In this document: positions 37,020 to 45,965 of the stretch, in pieces | Layout: each line of letters opens with the position of its first letter | Position numbering within the stretch: position 1 is the first letter of the stretch | Position numbers and translations under genes: made by a program | Source of the DNA: Gammaproteobacteria bacterium | GTDB lineage: Bacteria > Pseudomonadota > Gammaproteobacteria > Eutrophobiales > Eutrophobiaceae | Reading direction: 5' to 3' | Length of the DNA stretch: 64,000 bases | NCBI GenBank assembly: GCA_011772965.1 | Contig: WVYN01000014.1 | Span: forward strand, 65,882-129,881 | The notes under the pieces: model-generated | Seen by the model: the letters and a program-made list of their open reading frames with translations, nothing else | The model's database searches: none | What the model was told of the DNA's origin: nothing

Positions 37020-37580
37020 TCAAGTAGAAACGGGGACTGCGTTGGCCGCAAATAATGACCTCAACCAGTTAAAACCGGCAATCAGAAAACCGAGGAGAAG
37101 AAAAGCACCGGACGAGCCATTCAGTAAATCAGACGCAATAAACTGGCGCAAGGAGCCCACACATGTTAATACAATAAAGACAGCAAAACAGGTCAGCAAT
37201 CCAGTCATTACTGACTTGATCAAACCATCGGCAAGGGCCACCTCCTCGGCATGTGTTAGCACCAGACAATTCATGACCAGTAACAAAATATAAATACCCA
37301 GGCTGGCATGAACTTCGTATGCCAGGTATTGCATGCCTGTGGAAACCAGTGAAACGACCAGCGCAGACAATATCAGGATCATGATCATCCTGATGTGATA
37401 TGGGATTAGGTTACGTATCAAGGCTATCAATACACCAAGAGAGAGCAAACAGGATATAAATACTACACTCATGTTCAGGGCCGATTGAATGTTGATCGTG
37501 GTTATCAGCAAGGGACAAACCCCGAGCACCAGGTAGAGCGGATAACGATTCATATCCAGGATGAATATTCCGGGTTTCAT
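37020..37580 (-). CDS. rnfE: RnfE/NqrD-like membrane subunit without its complex
   Basis: A 186-residue, six-helix membrane protein of the RnfA/RnfE/NqrD/NqrE group. LGVCPLLITT (Cys22) and LLVMNCLVLTHAE (Cys105) carry the two cysteines that in relatives help hold an iron centre between the paired subunits. The protein is shorter than usual RnfE and less conserved in the loops. rnfA, B, C, D and G are absent from both sides: upstream are 236 bases of leader and then the HU gene. nth follows, as in normal rnf operons, so this looks like what remains of one, or an uncoupled paralogue. Confidence 0.8.
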   Translation of the reverse strand: MKPGIFILDMNRYPLYLVLGVCPLLITTINIQSALNMSVVFISCLLSLGVLIALIRNLIPYHIRMIMILILSALVVSLVSTGMQYLAYEVHASLGIYILLLVMNCLVLTHAEEVALADGLIKSVMTGLLTCFAVFIVLTCVGSLRQFIASDLLNGSSGAFLLLGFLIAGFNWLRSLFAANAVPVST

Positions 37581-37763
37581 AAATTCATTATAGAAATTTC
37601 AGCACCAGAACAAATCATAATGCAATAAAGTTGAGTCGATTGGCAAATATTGCCAGGCGGGAACGAACTGTAGTTCCTATATTCTGGAACTTAAGCAGTT
37701 GCTGGCGAACTGTGTGACCAGCCAGGCACTGTATTGAAGCGGGAAACTGTCTGGGAAAGACAG

Positions 37764-37797
37764 CAGGGAAATCATACCGGTGCTTCCCTGCACCGGT
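37764..37797. promoter_or_regulatory. competing hairpins in the rnfE leader
   Basis: CAGGGAA (37764-37770) can pair with TTCCCTG (37784-37790), or ACCGGTGC (37776-37783) with GCACCGGT (37790-37797); the two exclude each other because the loop of one is an arm of the other. A further CTGTCT/AGACAG hairpin lies just outside at about 37747-37763. There is no T run. On the minus strand the elements lie between the HU stop and rnfE. Confidence 0.4.
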
Positions 37798-37816
37798 GAC
37801 AATACTAAAAGCTGGT

Positions 37817-38152
37817 TTAACTTGCCATTTCTTTAGCGGCTTTCAAAGCCAACGCCCTGACAGAGGTCGAAGCTGGCTTGGCCTTGATCATAATCTCTTC
37901 ACCAGTGAACGGGTTTCTGCCGGGCCTTGCCTTAGTGGCCGGTTTTTTCACCGTTTTCATTTTGACGCCCAGTTCCGGTACAACAAATATACCACATGCC
38001 CTTGGTTTGAGGTGGCGTCTGGCCTGATCAGCCAACGAGACCAGAACGGCCTTGACATCTTTCTTGGATACCCCGGTTTCCTCAGAAATTTCAGCAATGA
38101 TCTGGGCCTTGGTTTGGCGTTCTTTAAACGCCGTTGATTTTGCACTAGACAT
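37817..38152 (-). CDS. HU-family DNA-binding protein
   Basis: A 111-residue histone-like protein. After a 14-residue basic lead comes the HU dimerisation part (KAQIIAEISEETGVSKKDVKAVLVSLADQARR) and the DNA-binding arm region with RPGRNPFTGEEIMIKAKP, then VRALALKAAKEMAS. The middle strand contains a variant VPELGVKMKTVKKPATKARPGRNP, rich in lysine. It is longer than HU proper (about 90), resembling the HU-like group in many gammaproteobacteria. Single gene. Confidence 0.9.
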   Translation of the reverse strand: MSSAKSTAFKERQTKAQIIAEISEETGVSKKDVKAVLVSLADQARRHLKPRACGIFVVPELGVKMKTVKKPATKARPGRNPFTGEEIMIKAKPASTSVRALALKAAKEMAS

Positions 38153-38240
38153 ATTATCTCCTTTGAAAATTGATAAACCCCGTTCAGAAATTGAATGATA
38201 CCAGAATTATAATAAGGTTTGAAAACATCATGAAATTACC

Positions 38241-39248
38241 CTAAAGCAACAGATATTCAAAAAATGCATCGCTCCACTGCCCTCTCCGGTCGAGGATGAA
38301 ACGGGTCAGTTCCCCGATTATGGTCCCGGAATTCCGATGCAAATCATCATATTCCGGCAACCGCCGGGAATAAAGTTCCTCCAGTGATTTCGGTGTGGTT
38401 TTAATCAGTATTTCCCGGGTTCGATCATCGTTCATCCTCATCATAAAGTACTCGTAAGCCCCGAGGATCCTATCAATATTCGGATCTTCATTCTGTTCGT
38501 ATACAAACCGGAGCCTTTGCATCATCGTCAGGTCAAGATGCCTGTCCAGCCAGCCAATCTTATCCTCTTTTTCCTTGCTGCATTCACCCAGGAGGAAAAT
38601 CAGCCCGGCGAACATCGGGATACGGCCGTTCCGGAGCTTTACATTTCGCAAGTACCAGCTATCTATCGGATCGCTCGACAAGTCAAACTGGTGCCAGCTG
38701 CAATATGACCTGAGATAGCGCAACAGGTCATTGAGCAAGTACACCCATTCCCTGCGTTGATCATAAATGAGAAAACCAGCGGCATATCGCTCCAGCAGTT
38801 GACGCCTGAGGTCCCTGAAATGGCCATGGCCGTAAACTGGCAAAGTATCCAGCAATATCTGCAGGCGTTTACCAAACATGTTTTTGTCATCGGCCACCTG
38901 CCCCAGGGTACTGTGATCGCAAATTTGTTCCGGGCTTGCCGCCGTGGCATAGATGCCCGAGGATTTAGGCATGGGCAAACCCAGTGGCTGGAGTTCTCTC
39001 CAGACATCTTCCATGGCAACTTTTGCCCTTTCTTTATCCATCGCGGCGTCATCTGTGATCAACACAATCAAGTCACAGTCCGAATGGGCCATCCCCTCCA
39101 GTCTGCCCAATGATCCGGAAGCGGCAACAACAAGGACATCCGGATTGATTCCAGCCATGGGGGCAAGCAAGCTTTCCATTTCTGCCAAAGTCTTGACCGA
39201 CCACTCATGCGCATACGCCAGGGTGGGATAGCGGGAAAAATCAGGCAT
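38241..39248 (-). CDS. GlnD-like nucleotidyltransferase, third gene of the GCS2 operon
   Basis: A 335-residue cytoplasmic protein. The N-terminal half has the nucleotidyltransferase signature GSLGRLEGMAHSDCDLIVLI (G-S then D-x-D), as in GlnD and DUF294-type proteins. The C-terminal half is helical with WYLRNVKLRNGRIPMFAGLIFLL. No ACT or HD domain follows. ATG at 39248 is taken; a GTG at 39257, one base after the upstream stop, is equally possible. Coupling to the deacylase and ligase genes suggests it modifies, or uses a nucleotide on, a product or regulator of that pathway. The function is unknown to me. Confidence 0.75.
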   Translation of the reverse strand: MPDFSRYPTLAYAHEWSVKTLAEMESLLAPMAGINPDVLVVAASGSLGRLEGMAHSDCDLIVLITDDAAMDKERAKVAMEDVWRELQPLGLPMPKSSGIYATAASPEQICDHSTLGQVADDKNMFGKRLQILLDTLPVYGHGHFRDLRRQLLERYAAGFLIYDQRREWVYLLNDLLRYLRSYCSWHQFDLSSDPIDSWYLRNVKLRNGRIPMFAGLIFLLGECSKEKEDKIGWLDRHLDLTMMQRLRFVYEQNEDPNIDRILGAYEYFMMRMNDDRTREILIKTTPKSLEELYSRRLPEYDDLHRNSGTIIGELTRFILDRRGQWSDAFFEYLLL

Positions 39249-39257
39249 CGCGCTCAC

Positions 39258-40262
39258 TTATTCCGGTAATGGGTAATGTTCCATTAAATAACACAGGCAA
39301 TCTTTCTTTATAACGTCAGTATTGAGCGTTATCATTGCCGGAATGATTTCTCTATTAGAAATCAAATCGCCGTCTATTATTGAAAAATAATCCTGAGTGA
39401 CATCCTCACCCAGTTCATCAGTGATAAAAAGTGGATTTCCTTTATTACTATTTACCTTGCCGATACAACTTCCTCTTGGTAATTCCCGGAAATTAAAATA
39501 TTCAATATTCCTGTCCAGCCAGAGATCATAATCCTTGTGATCAAAGCCAAACTGATGATCATCCATGATTTTCACCGTGGCAACTGTGTGATAAAGATCT
39601 ATATCCCGATTGCCCAGGGTGCGCTCTGGTAATTTTTTAATATGCATGCAAGCATCTATAAATTCACTGGCATGATCAATACCGCTTTTTTCGCCAGACA
39701 AACCGCATTCAACAGTCACCGCGGGACAGAACTGTGCAAATGCCATACTTTGCACTCCCCGTGGGCGGGTAAAATAAACCATGGTTCTTGAAAACAGGCT
39801 GCCCAGCTGCAGGAATTTATTATCTGTTCTGTTGACACAGGCGTAATGAGGATTTTTCCCACTGTTGTTATGGATATCAATGCTGCCAAACACCCCACGC
39901 TGTTTCATTTGTTCAACGACTGTACGCATCATCTCGTGTTCGGGTGAACTTTCATTGCCTTCCCAGACACGATTGAAGTCCCGCTGCTCGTCAAGATAAC
40001 GCTTGCCATAGCGGGCTGCCTGTACGTTACCTATATATAACGAGAAATCACGTGGTAATTCTCTTCCGGTATATCCCAGTAAACACTTCCTGACTGCTTC
40101 CCAGCCGGTGTGCTCGTTACCATGAAGCAGTACGGATGCAAATAATGCAGGTTGTTTTCTTCCTTTCAAATGAACCAGAACGGGGCCCGGTAATCTGGTA
40201 TGCAACTCCTCTGCTGGTAGTAGCAGGACCTCGTCATCCAGTGATTCAAGTATCGTCAACAT
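39258..40262 (-). CDS. M14-type zinc deacylase (succinylglutamate desuccinylase/aspartoacylase-like)
   Basis: A 334-residue enzyme. The zinc ligands are visible as SVLLHGNEHTGW (His and Glu, HxxE) and the third ligand in DIHNNSGKNPHY; the general base is probably Glu in VTVECGLSG. This layout is that of carboxypeptidase-related deacylases such as AstE, which remove acyl groups from amino acids. The ATG at 40260-40262 overlaps the ligase stop as TGATG and decides the start. Product handling in the three-gene operon is likely: hydrolysis of an amide made by the GCS2 ligase, or trimming of its substrate. Confidence 0.8.
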   Translation of the reverse strand: MLTILESLDDEVLLLPAEELHTRLPGPVLVHLKGRKQPALFASVLLHGNEHTGWEAVRKCLLGYTGRELPRDFSLYIGNVQAARYGKRYLDEQRDFNRVWEGNESSPEHEMMRTVVEQMKQRGVFGSIDIHNNSGKNPHYACVNRTDNKFLQLGSLFSRTMVYFTRPRGVQSMAFAQFCPAVTVECGLSGEKSGIDHASEFIDACMHIKKLPERTLGNRDIDLYHTVATVKIMDDHQFGFDHKDYDLWLDRNIEYFNFRELPRGSCIGKVNSNKGNPLFITDELGEDVTQDYFSIIDGDLISNREIIPAMITLNTDVIKKDCLCYLMEHYPLPE

Positions 40263-41677
40263 CAGATGTTCCATTCATGTACCGGACAGCCGGACTGTTG
40301 TCTTTCAAGGTAGGCCTTGCTTAACAACCTCATGTCCTTGCCATATTTTTTAACCCAACGCCGTTGCCATATGGCACCGTTCTGCCCTTTTCGTATCCGC
40401 TGTTCAATAACAGACAAATAATGCTTGCGGTTCTCATCGGAAATGCCCAGCTGTTCAAGCCCCTTCTCTGCTATAGGTAATAACTGGTCCAGTAAAAGTG
40501 TATTAACCTCGTACTGTTCGCCATCCAGCCAATGTAATGATGACCGCATGCCATAACGTGCCGCGTTGTAAAAGTTTTGCCTGACTAAAGGAAACTCTAT
40601 CTGGTATTCCGGTGGTTCTGTCATACTGGCAAAGAAATGGACAAGTCCCCAGAACAAGCTGGCATTGGCAACCATATCAATCATCGAAGGGCCCGAAGGT
40701 ACCACCCGGTTTTCAATCCTCAGGTGAATATGTCCTTCCCTGTCAAATCCCACCAGGGGCCTGTTCCAGCGCCAAATGGTGCCGTTATGCAAGCGCAGAT
40801 GTTTAAGTTCGGCAGAATTGCTCTCGTCATTCAAGGGAATGAGAATGGCATACTTTTCCAGGTTTTCCTCAAAACAGGAAAATAATGAACCCTTGACGTA
40901 TTCATGACCGAATGTCACCCGCTTGCTTTCTTGCATGCCTACATCTACCGATTGTTCAAACAAACGTATCCGGGTCTCGTCCCAGAGATTACAGCCAAAC
41001 AGGAATGGAGAATTTGCACTAACGGCCACCAGTGGCGCCGAAATAATCTGTGCTGCATTGTAGCTGCGTACGGCATCTTGCTGTTTGATCTGGTAATGAA
41101 TCTGGAAAGATGTCGTCGCAGCCTCAAGCATGACATTATGATGCACGGTATTGAGATGATCCTTGCCACGGATATTCAGCGTCAGTGGCAAGCCATTTCT
41201 GATTTCCATGACTTGTTCATTAAGCGCGCGATAACGTTGGCTTGTCGACATATGTTCCAGGGTCAGTTCCTTGTCGATAATTCCGGGATGTATCCCGATA
41301 GCCATCACATCCGCATCCAGCGATCCTGCTATTTCGTGACATCGGTTCCAGGTCAACAATAATTCCTGATAAAACTTATCCAGGGCATCATTTATTAATG
41401 GCTGTGGCTCAACATTAATCTCGAAATTAAATTTTGATAATTCATGTACGACCTTGGAATAATTAAGTACCTTGAGAAACTTTTCGTTTATCGGTAATGG
41501 AACAGCATCTTCATCCACGAGCCAGGCTTCAACCTCAAAACCACCAATATTGTGCTGACAGATAAACTGGTTTTCGCGAAAATACCGGCGTAATGTCTCG
41601 GTTTCGGAACGCAAATGTTCACGGAAAGCACTGAAATCATGCTTTGTGAATTGACTGGTTGGAATTTCTTGCCCCAT
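40262..41677 (-). CDS. GCS2-type carboxylate-amine ligase
   Basis: A 471-residue ATP-dependent ligase of the glutamate-cysteine ligase 2 superfamily. IGGFEVEAWLVDED matches the Glu-rich metal-nucleotide strand, ADVMAIGIHPG and HHNVMLEAATTSFQIHYQI the central core, and RIENRVVPSGPSMIDMVANASLFWGLV the later metal-binding block. Such enzymes join a glutamate gamma-carboxyl or similar acid to an amine. Whether it makes gamma-glutamylcysteine or another conjugate is not evident; the dedicated deacylase and nucleotidyltransferase neighbours argue for something other than plain glutathione synthesis. First gene of the operon, divergent from the HAD gene. Confidence 0.8.
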   Translation of the reverse strand: MGQEIPTSQFTKHDFSAFREHLRSETETLRRYFRENQFICQHNIGGFEVEAWLVDEDAVPLPINEKFLKVLNYSKVVHELSKFNFEINVEPQPLINDALDKFYQELLLTWNRCHEIAGSLDADVMAIGIHPGIIDKELTLEHMSTSQRYRALNEQVMEIRNGLPLTLNIRGKDHLNTVHHNVMLEAATTSFQIHYQIKQQDAVRSYNAAQIISAPLVAVSANSPFLFGCNLWDETRIRLFEQSVDVGMQESKRVTFGHEYVKGSLFSCFEENLEKYAILIPLNDESNSAELKHLRLHNGTIWRWNRPLVGFDREGHIHLRIENRVVPSGPSMIDMVANASLFWGLVHFFASMTEPPEYQIEFPLVRQNFYNAARYGMRSSLHWLDGEQYEVNTLLLDQLLPIAEKGLEQLGISDENRKHYLSVIEQRIRKGQNGAIWQRRWVKKYGKDMRLLSKAYLERQQSGCPVHEWNI

Positions 41678-41746
41678 ATTGGATCATCTTGTTAATAAAT
41701 TGATTGTAACGATGAACATCAATGATTCAACTACTATTATTTTATT

Positions 41747-42508
41747 ATGATACGCGGTGTACTGCTTGATCTCAGTGGTGTGCTCTATGTCGGCAATAAG
41801 GTATTACCTGGAGCCAATATAGCACTGGACAAACTCACTGAATCCGGATTGCCTGTCCGGTATGTCACCAATACAACCCGCAAAACATCCCGTGTGATTC
41901 TGGATCAGTTATCCGCGATGGATTTTATAATCAAACCGGATGAATTATTCACTGCCCCGATTGCTGCCAGAGCACTCCTTGAGCGTGAAAGTTTACGGCC
42001 TTACCTGTTAATCCATCGGGACCTTGAAGAAGAATTTTCCGACATGAATTTTCTGGAGAACGTTAATGCGGTGCTGGTGGGCGATGCGGGTAAAGGGTTT
42101 ACCTATGAAAATATGAACACAGCTTTTCGCTTGATTATGAATGGTGCCCGGTTCCTGGCGCTGGGTGTCAATCGATATTTCAGTGAAGGTGATTCATTAA
42201 GTCTCGATGTCGGTCCATTTGTCCACGCACTTGAATATGCTTCCGGCATAGATGCCAGGGTCGTCGGCAAACCCTCAGTTGATTTTTATATGAGTGCTGT
42301 TGAAAGTATCGGCTGTGATCACTCCGAGGTGATCATGGTGGGCGATGATGTTGAATCCGATGTGAATGGTGCACTTCAGGCGGGGCTGCAGGCCATCCTG
42401 GTCAGGACCGGTAAATATACCAATGCTGACAAGGAAAGAATCCAGGCAAAGGGTCACTGCAAGGCAGACCTGCAAGAAGCCGTTGATTATATCCTTCAGC
42501 AAGTCTGA
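41747..42508 (+). CDS. HAD-IIA phosphatase, LHPP-like
   Basis: A 253-residue hydrolase of the TIGR01458-like group related to human LHPP. HAD motif I is LLDLSGVLYVG, with serine in place of the second aspartate as in LHPP; motif II is YVTNTTRK, motif III lysine in VVGKPS and motif IV GDDVESDVNGA. The C2-type cap lies between ~85 and 175. Known relatives act on phospholysine, phosphohistidine or pyrophosphate; the substrate here is open. It is divergent from the GCS2 operon with a 70-base gap and precedes the FAH-family gene. Confidence 0.88.
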   Translation: MIRGVLLDLSGVLYVGNKVLPGANIALDKLTESGLPVRYVTNTTRKTSRVILDQLSAMDFIIKPDELFTAPIAARALLERESLRPYLLIHRDLEEEFSDMNFLENVNAVLVGDAGKGFTYENMNTAFRLIMNGARFLALGVNRYFSEGDSLSLDVGPFVHALEYASGIDARVVGKPSVDFYMSAVESIGCDHSEVIMVGDDVESDVNGALQAGLQAILVRTGKYTNADKERIQAKGHCKADLQEAVDYILQQV

Positions 42509-42566
42509 GTTTTATTATCGGGACGATGCGATGCTATGATGACTCGAGCGACCGAGATATCAGAAA

Positions 42567-43451
42567 ATGAAAATAACCACGTTCATTCACAACGGCACTG
42601 AACACGTCGGCGCCATTGATAACGATTCGATAGTCCCATTTAATCTTGCAACGAAGCTGGACATGAATGGATTCCTGGCTGGCGGCGACGTGCTGCAGCA
42701 ACAGTTGCAGGAAAAGATCGGGACTAACCGGGAACGTCTGGCCTTTTCAGATATCAGTCTGCAGGCACCGGTACCACGACCGTCGAAATATTTTGGCGTC
42801 AGCCTGAATTATGCTGATCACATCGAGGAAACCGGCCTGGAACGTCCCGAATACCCGACTTTTTTCAACAAGCAGGTCAGTTGCATCATCGGACCCGGCC
42901 AGCCAATCCATCGCCCGAATGTCTCGGAAAAACTCGATTATGAAGGTGAACTGGGTCTGGTTATTGGCAGGCGCTGCCGGCACGTCACACGTGATCAGGC
43001 CCGGACGGTAATTGCGGCCTACACGGTCTGCAATGACGTCTCGGTACGGGACTGGCAAATGCGCTCGCATACCTGGACCCTGGGAAAATCATTTGATACC
43101 CATGGCCCCATCGGTCCCTGGCTGGTCACCGCGGATGAGATCGGCGATCCGCATCAACTGGATATCAAGACCTGGGTCAACGACGAACAACGGCAATCAT
43201 CCAACACCGATCAACTGATCTTTGACTGTTATTACCTGGTCGAATACCTCTCCAGTGTCATGACCCTGGAGCCGGGTGATATCATTGCCACCGGCACCAG
43301 CAGCGGGGTTGGTGTAAAGATGAAACCACGGGGATACATGCATCCCGGTGATACGGTTCGTGTCGAAATCGAGAAGATCGGGACACTGGAAAACCCGGTC
43401 ATCCAGGAACCGGACGATACGGCCTTTATCGATCCACCACGGCCCGGTTAA
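42567..43451 (+). CDS. fumarylacetoacetate hydrolase family protein
   Basis: A 294-residue metal-dependent hydrolase or decarboxylase. The catalytic domain starts at about residue 70 (YFGVSLNYADHIEETG), with metal ligands in LDYEGELGLVIGR and the aspartate of VCNDVSVRDWQ; KSFDTHGPIGPWLV and GDIIATGTSSGVG are family blocks. Such proteins act on acylpyruvates, 2-keto-3-deoxy acids or oxaloacetate; the neighbours do not narrow this down. The short N-terminal domain has DNDSIVPFN. Confidence 0.9.
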   Translation: MKITTFIHNGTEHVGAIDNDSIVPFNLATKLDMNGFLAGGDVLQQQLQEKIGTNRERLAFSDISLQAPVPRPSKYFGVSLNYADHIEETGLERPEYPTFFNKQVSCIIGPGQPIHRPNVSEKLDYEGELGLVIGRRCRHVTRDQARTVIAAYTVCNDVSVRDWQMRSHTWTLGKSFDTHGPIGPWLVTADEIGDPHQLDIKTWVNDEQRQSSNTDQLIFDCYYLVEYLSSVMTLEPGDIIATGTSSGVGVKMKPRGYMHPGDTVRVEIEKIGTLENPVIQEPDDTAFIDPPRPG

Positions 43452-43466
43452 GCGAACCGTCTGTTG

Positions 43467-44054
43467 TTATTGTTCCGGGTTCAGCACCTGGAGCAGTGAC
43501 TGGATCTGCGCCAGCCGTTGAACCGGGTCATCGGTCTCCAGCAAGTCCTGTTTTTCCTCGAGTTCGAGTGGCAGCAACTCTGCCAGCCGGCAACTCACCC
43601 AGCTGGCATCCAGGTATTTCTCTTCTCTGCTCAAGTGAGTCAGTTCAAACTTTTCGACAATCTGGCGCAGCAAATCTGACAACAACTGGAATTCAACCGG
43701 TAACTCCTCGTCGTCATTCTCAGCTATGATTTCGACATCACCTTCCAGTAATTTATTCGGGCGTAAGCGCTTTTCTACAACACGAAATCGTTTCCCGCCT
43801 TTTGCCGTCACACCCAGGATCCCGTCTTCCCCTTGGTCCCAATCAACGATGTGGGCAAAGGTCCCGATGTCATGGCATTCAGCCGGCGTTCCTGCCTCGT
43901 TGCCGCTGGAAATCAGGCACACCCCAAAGCAGCTATCTGAACGTAAACACTCACTTACCATATCAAGATAACGGCTCTCGAAGATCCGGAGCGGCAGTAC
44001 GCCCTCGGGAAAGAGCACGGTATTTAGTGGGAACAATGGAATATGTTTCAGCAT
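43467..44054 (-). CDS. LON substrate-binding domain protein
   Basis: A 195-residue stand-alone N-terminal domain of Lon protease, without AAA or protease parts. Start IPLFPLNTVLFPEGVLPLRIFESRYLDMV is the hallmark block, followed by CFGVCLISSGNEAGTPAECHDIGTFAHIVDWDQ and KGGKRFRV. Its role is unclear in most bacteria. The ATG overlaps the 3' end of mpl by 7 bases, so it is cotranslated with it. Confidence 0.9.
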   Translation of the reverse strand: MLKHIPLFPLNTVLFPEGVLPLRIFESRYLDMVSECLRSDSCFGVCLISSGNEAGTPAECHDIGTFAHIVDWDQGEDGILGVTAKGGKRFRVVEKRLRPNKLLEGDVEIIAENDDEELPVEFQLLSDLLRQIVEKFELTHLSREEKYLDASWVSCRLAELLPLELEEKQDLLETDDPVQRLAQIQSLLQVLNPEQ

Positions 44055-45409
44055 GACGCCTGTAATTGCTCTATCAGTCGCTGATGAATGTTAGCAAACG
44101 AACCGTTACTCATTATGACAATCTGGTCCCCGGATTGTGCCATGGCAACCAGGGCATCGATCAGCTGCTGGGTATCAGCAAACACCTCTCGCTTTCTGGC
44201 GATCGATCGGGTGGCGTGTTCAAGGTCCCATGACAGGTCGTCAGGGCGGAACAGCAGCACCTGGTCGGCCAGCTCGAAAGCCGCAGCCAGTCTCGCCTTG
44301 TGGACCCCTTGACGCATGGTGTTTGAGCGGGGCTCCATGACGGCAATAATACGTTGCTTGCCCACGCGGCTGCGCAGTGCCTCTAGGCTTGCCTCGATTT
44401 CGGTGGGATGATGGGCAAAATCGTCGTAGACCGATATGTTGTTAATTGTGACTAAATGCTCTAATCGTCGCTTAACATTCTTGAAATTTGCCAATGCTTC
44501 ACATACTTCACCAGACGTCAATCCGACGTGACCAGCCGCGGCCGCAGTTGCTAGGGCATTCATGGCATTGTGCTTGCCAAACAGATCCCAGCGCATAACA
44601 CCACCCGGTTCCCCATCCACCGTGATCTCGAATTCACTGTAGTCATCCTGTAGGGGCTTCACGCACCAGCGGGCATCAGTCTCACCGAAATATTCTACGG
44701 TTGACCAGCAACCCTGCGCCAGAACAGCCAGGACCTCCCTATCCCCGGCCCGGGCAACAATCAAACCATGGCGTGGAATCATCCGGATCAAATGGTGAAA
44801 TTGGCGTCTGATAGCATCAAGATCGGCGAAGATGTCTGCATGATCGAACTCAATATTGGTAATAACCAGAGTCCGGGGATGATAGTGAACAAATTTTGAC
44901 CGCTTATCGAAAAAGGCCGTGTCATATTCATCCGCCTCGACCACAAAGTACTTGCCAGCGCCCAGGCGAGCCGAAACCCCGACATTTGCCGGGATCCCGC
45001 CAATCAGGAAACCGGGGCCCAGGCCTTCGACTTCCAGTGACCAGGCCAGCATGGCGGCCGTGGTCGTCTTGCCATGCGTACCGGCCACGGCGAGTACATG
45101 TTTCCCGACTAGCATGTGTTCATACAGCCACTGTGGTCCCGAGATCATTCGTAAGCCGGCATCCAGGCAATATTCAATGCAATCATTGCCGCGGCCCAGG
45201 GCATTACCCACCACCACAAGGTCCGGTGCCGGCTCGAGCTGGATTGGATCATAACCCTCGGTCAGATGAATACCCTGTTCTTCCAACTGGGTGCTCATCG
45301 GTGGGTAGACATTGGTGTCGGAGCCACTGACCTCATGACCCAGTTCACGCGCCAACAGTGCCAGGCCACCCATAAAAGTGCCACAGATTCCCAGGATATG
45401 GATTCTCAT
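44048..45409 (-). CDS. mpl: UDP-MurNAc:tripeptide ligase
   Basis: Recycles cell wall peptide by joining L-Ala-gamma-D-Glu-mDAP to UDP-MurNAc. The 453-residue product starts at 45409 with MRIHILGICGTFMGGLALLAR; the frame is open for 82 codons upstream but these overlap the neighbouring membrane protein gene and have no family match. The Mur ligase ATP loop GTHGKTTTAAML and FAHHPTEIEASLEALR are present. ATGA overlap with the upstream gene and overlap with the LON gene make a three-gene unit. Confidence 0.96.
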   Translation of the reverse strand: MRIHILGICGTFMGGLALLARELGHEVSGSDTNVYPPMSTQLEEQGIHLTEGYDPIQLEPAPDLVVVGNALGRGNDCIEYCLDAGLRMISGPQWLYEHMLVGKHVLAVAGTHGKTTTAAMLAWSLEVEGLGPGFLIGGIPANVGVSARLGAGKYFVVEADEYDTAFFDKRSKFVHYHPRTLVITNIEFDHADIFADLDAIRRQFHHLIRMIPRHGLIVARAGDREVLAVLAQGCWSTVEYFGETDARWCVKPLQDDYSEFEITVDGEPGGVMRWDLFGKHNAMNALATAAAAGHVGLTSGEVCEALANFKNVKRRLEHLVTINNISVYDDFAHHPTEIEASLEALRSRVGKQRIIAVMEPRSNTMRQGVHKARLAAAFELADQVLLFRPDDLSWDLEHATRSIARKREVFADTQQLIDALVAMAQSGDQIVIMSNGSFANIHQRLIEQLQASC

Positions 45410-45930
45410 TGTGGGCCTATGGCAGGAAACGCCAGGGAGATGAGGTAGGTCGTGATCACGATGTAGATTATGGCAAACACGATTCCAAAACCCAACGTGG
45501 TCGCCAGCGCATGGCGAAGGATATGACCCAGCACCATTATGTTCCAGATGACCAGGGCAAGATAGAGCAATGCAGCCACTGACTGTAATACCTCGCCGGT
45601 TTGCCACAACATACCACTGTAAATCAGTGGGATTGCAAACAGGCTGATGATGCAACCGGTGCCTACAATTGCTGTCAGGGTTTGCATCAGGCGTTCGGGC
45701 TTTTTATGCAACCTTAAAATAACCCAGGTGATCAAGCTGACCAGGAGGATTTCAATGACACTACTGGCCATGGCCGTTGCCAGCGGTGCAGTGTAAACGA
45801 TCACCAGGGTGCTGATGGCAATATAAAGCGCCAGTGAGACAGCAAGCAGCTCAGTGGACCGCGGCAGGTCTTGCGGGTTCTTGCGCAGCAAGCAAATTTC
45901 AAAATAGTTTTTGAACAGGGTCACCAGCAT
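45406..45930 (-). CDS. inner-membrane protein, YIP1-like
   Basis: A 174-residue protein with about five hydrophobic helices (near 28-48, 50-72, 87-108, 115-135, 140-168) and a short basic start LVTLFKNYFEICLLRKNPQDLP typical of small YIP1-like proteins of Proteobacteria. Function unknown. It begins the unit with mpl and the LON-domain gene, overlapping mpl by four bases. Confidence 0.7.
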   Translation of the reverse strand: MLVTLFKNYFEICLLRKNPQDLPRSTELLAVSLALYIAISTLVIVYTAPLATAMASSVIEILLVSLITWVILRLHKKPERLMQTLTAIVGTGCIISLFAIPLIYSGMLWQTGEVLQSVAALLYLALVIWNIMVLGHILRHALATTLGFGIVFAIIYIVITTYLISLAFPAIGPQ

Positions 45931-45965
45931 TCAATCAATCCCACTTGAGGTAAGGCCGGGTAAGG

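Noticed and set aside
37776-37797. Terminator of the HU-like gene
   Set aside because: The 8-bp stem is strong, but no T run follows on the minus strand, and it competes with another hairpin; described as a leader element instead.
44048-45655. 535-residue version of mpl starting at 45655
   Set aside because: The first 82 residues have no family match and overlap the real membrane-protein gene on the same strand; MRIHILGICG at 45409 is the proper start.
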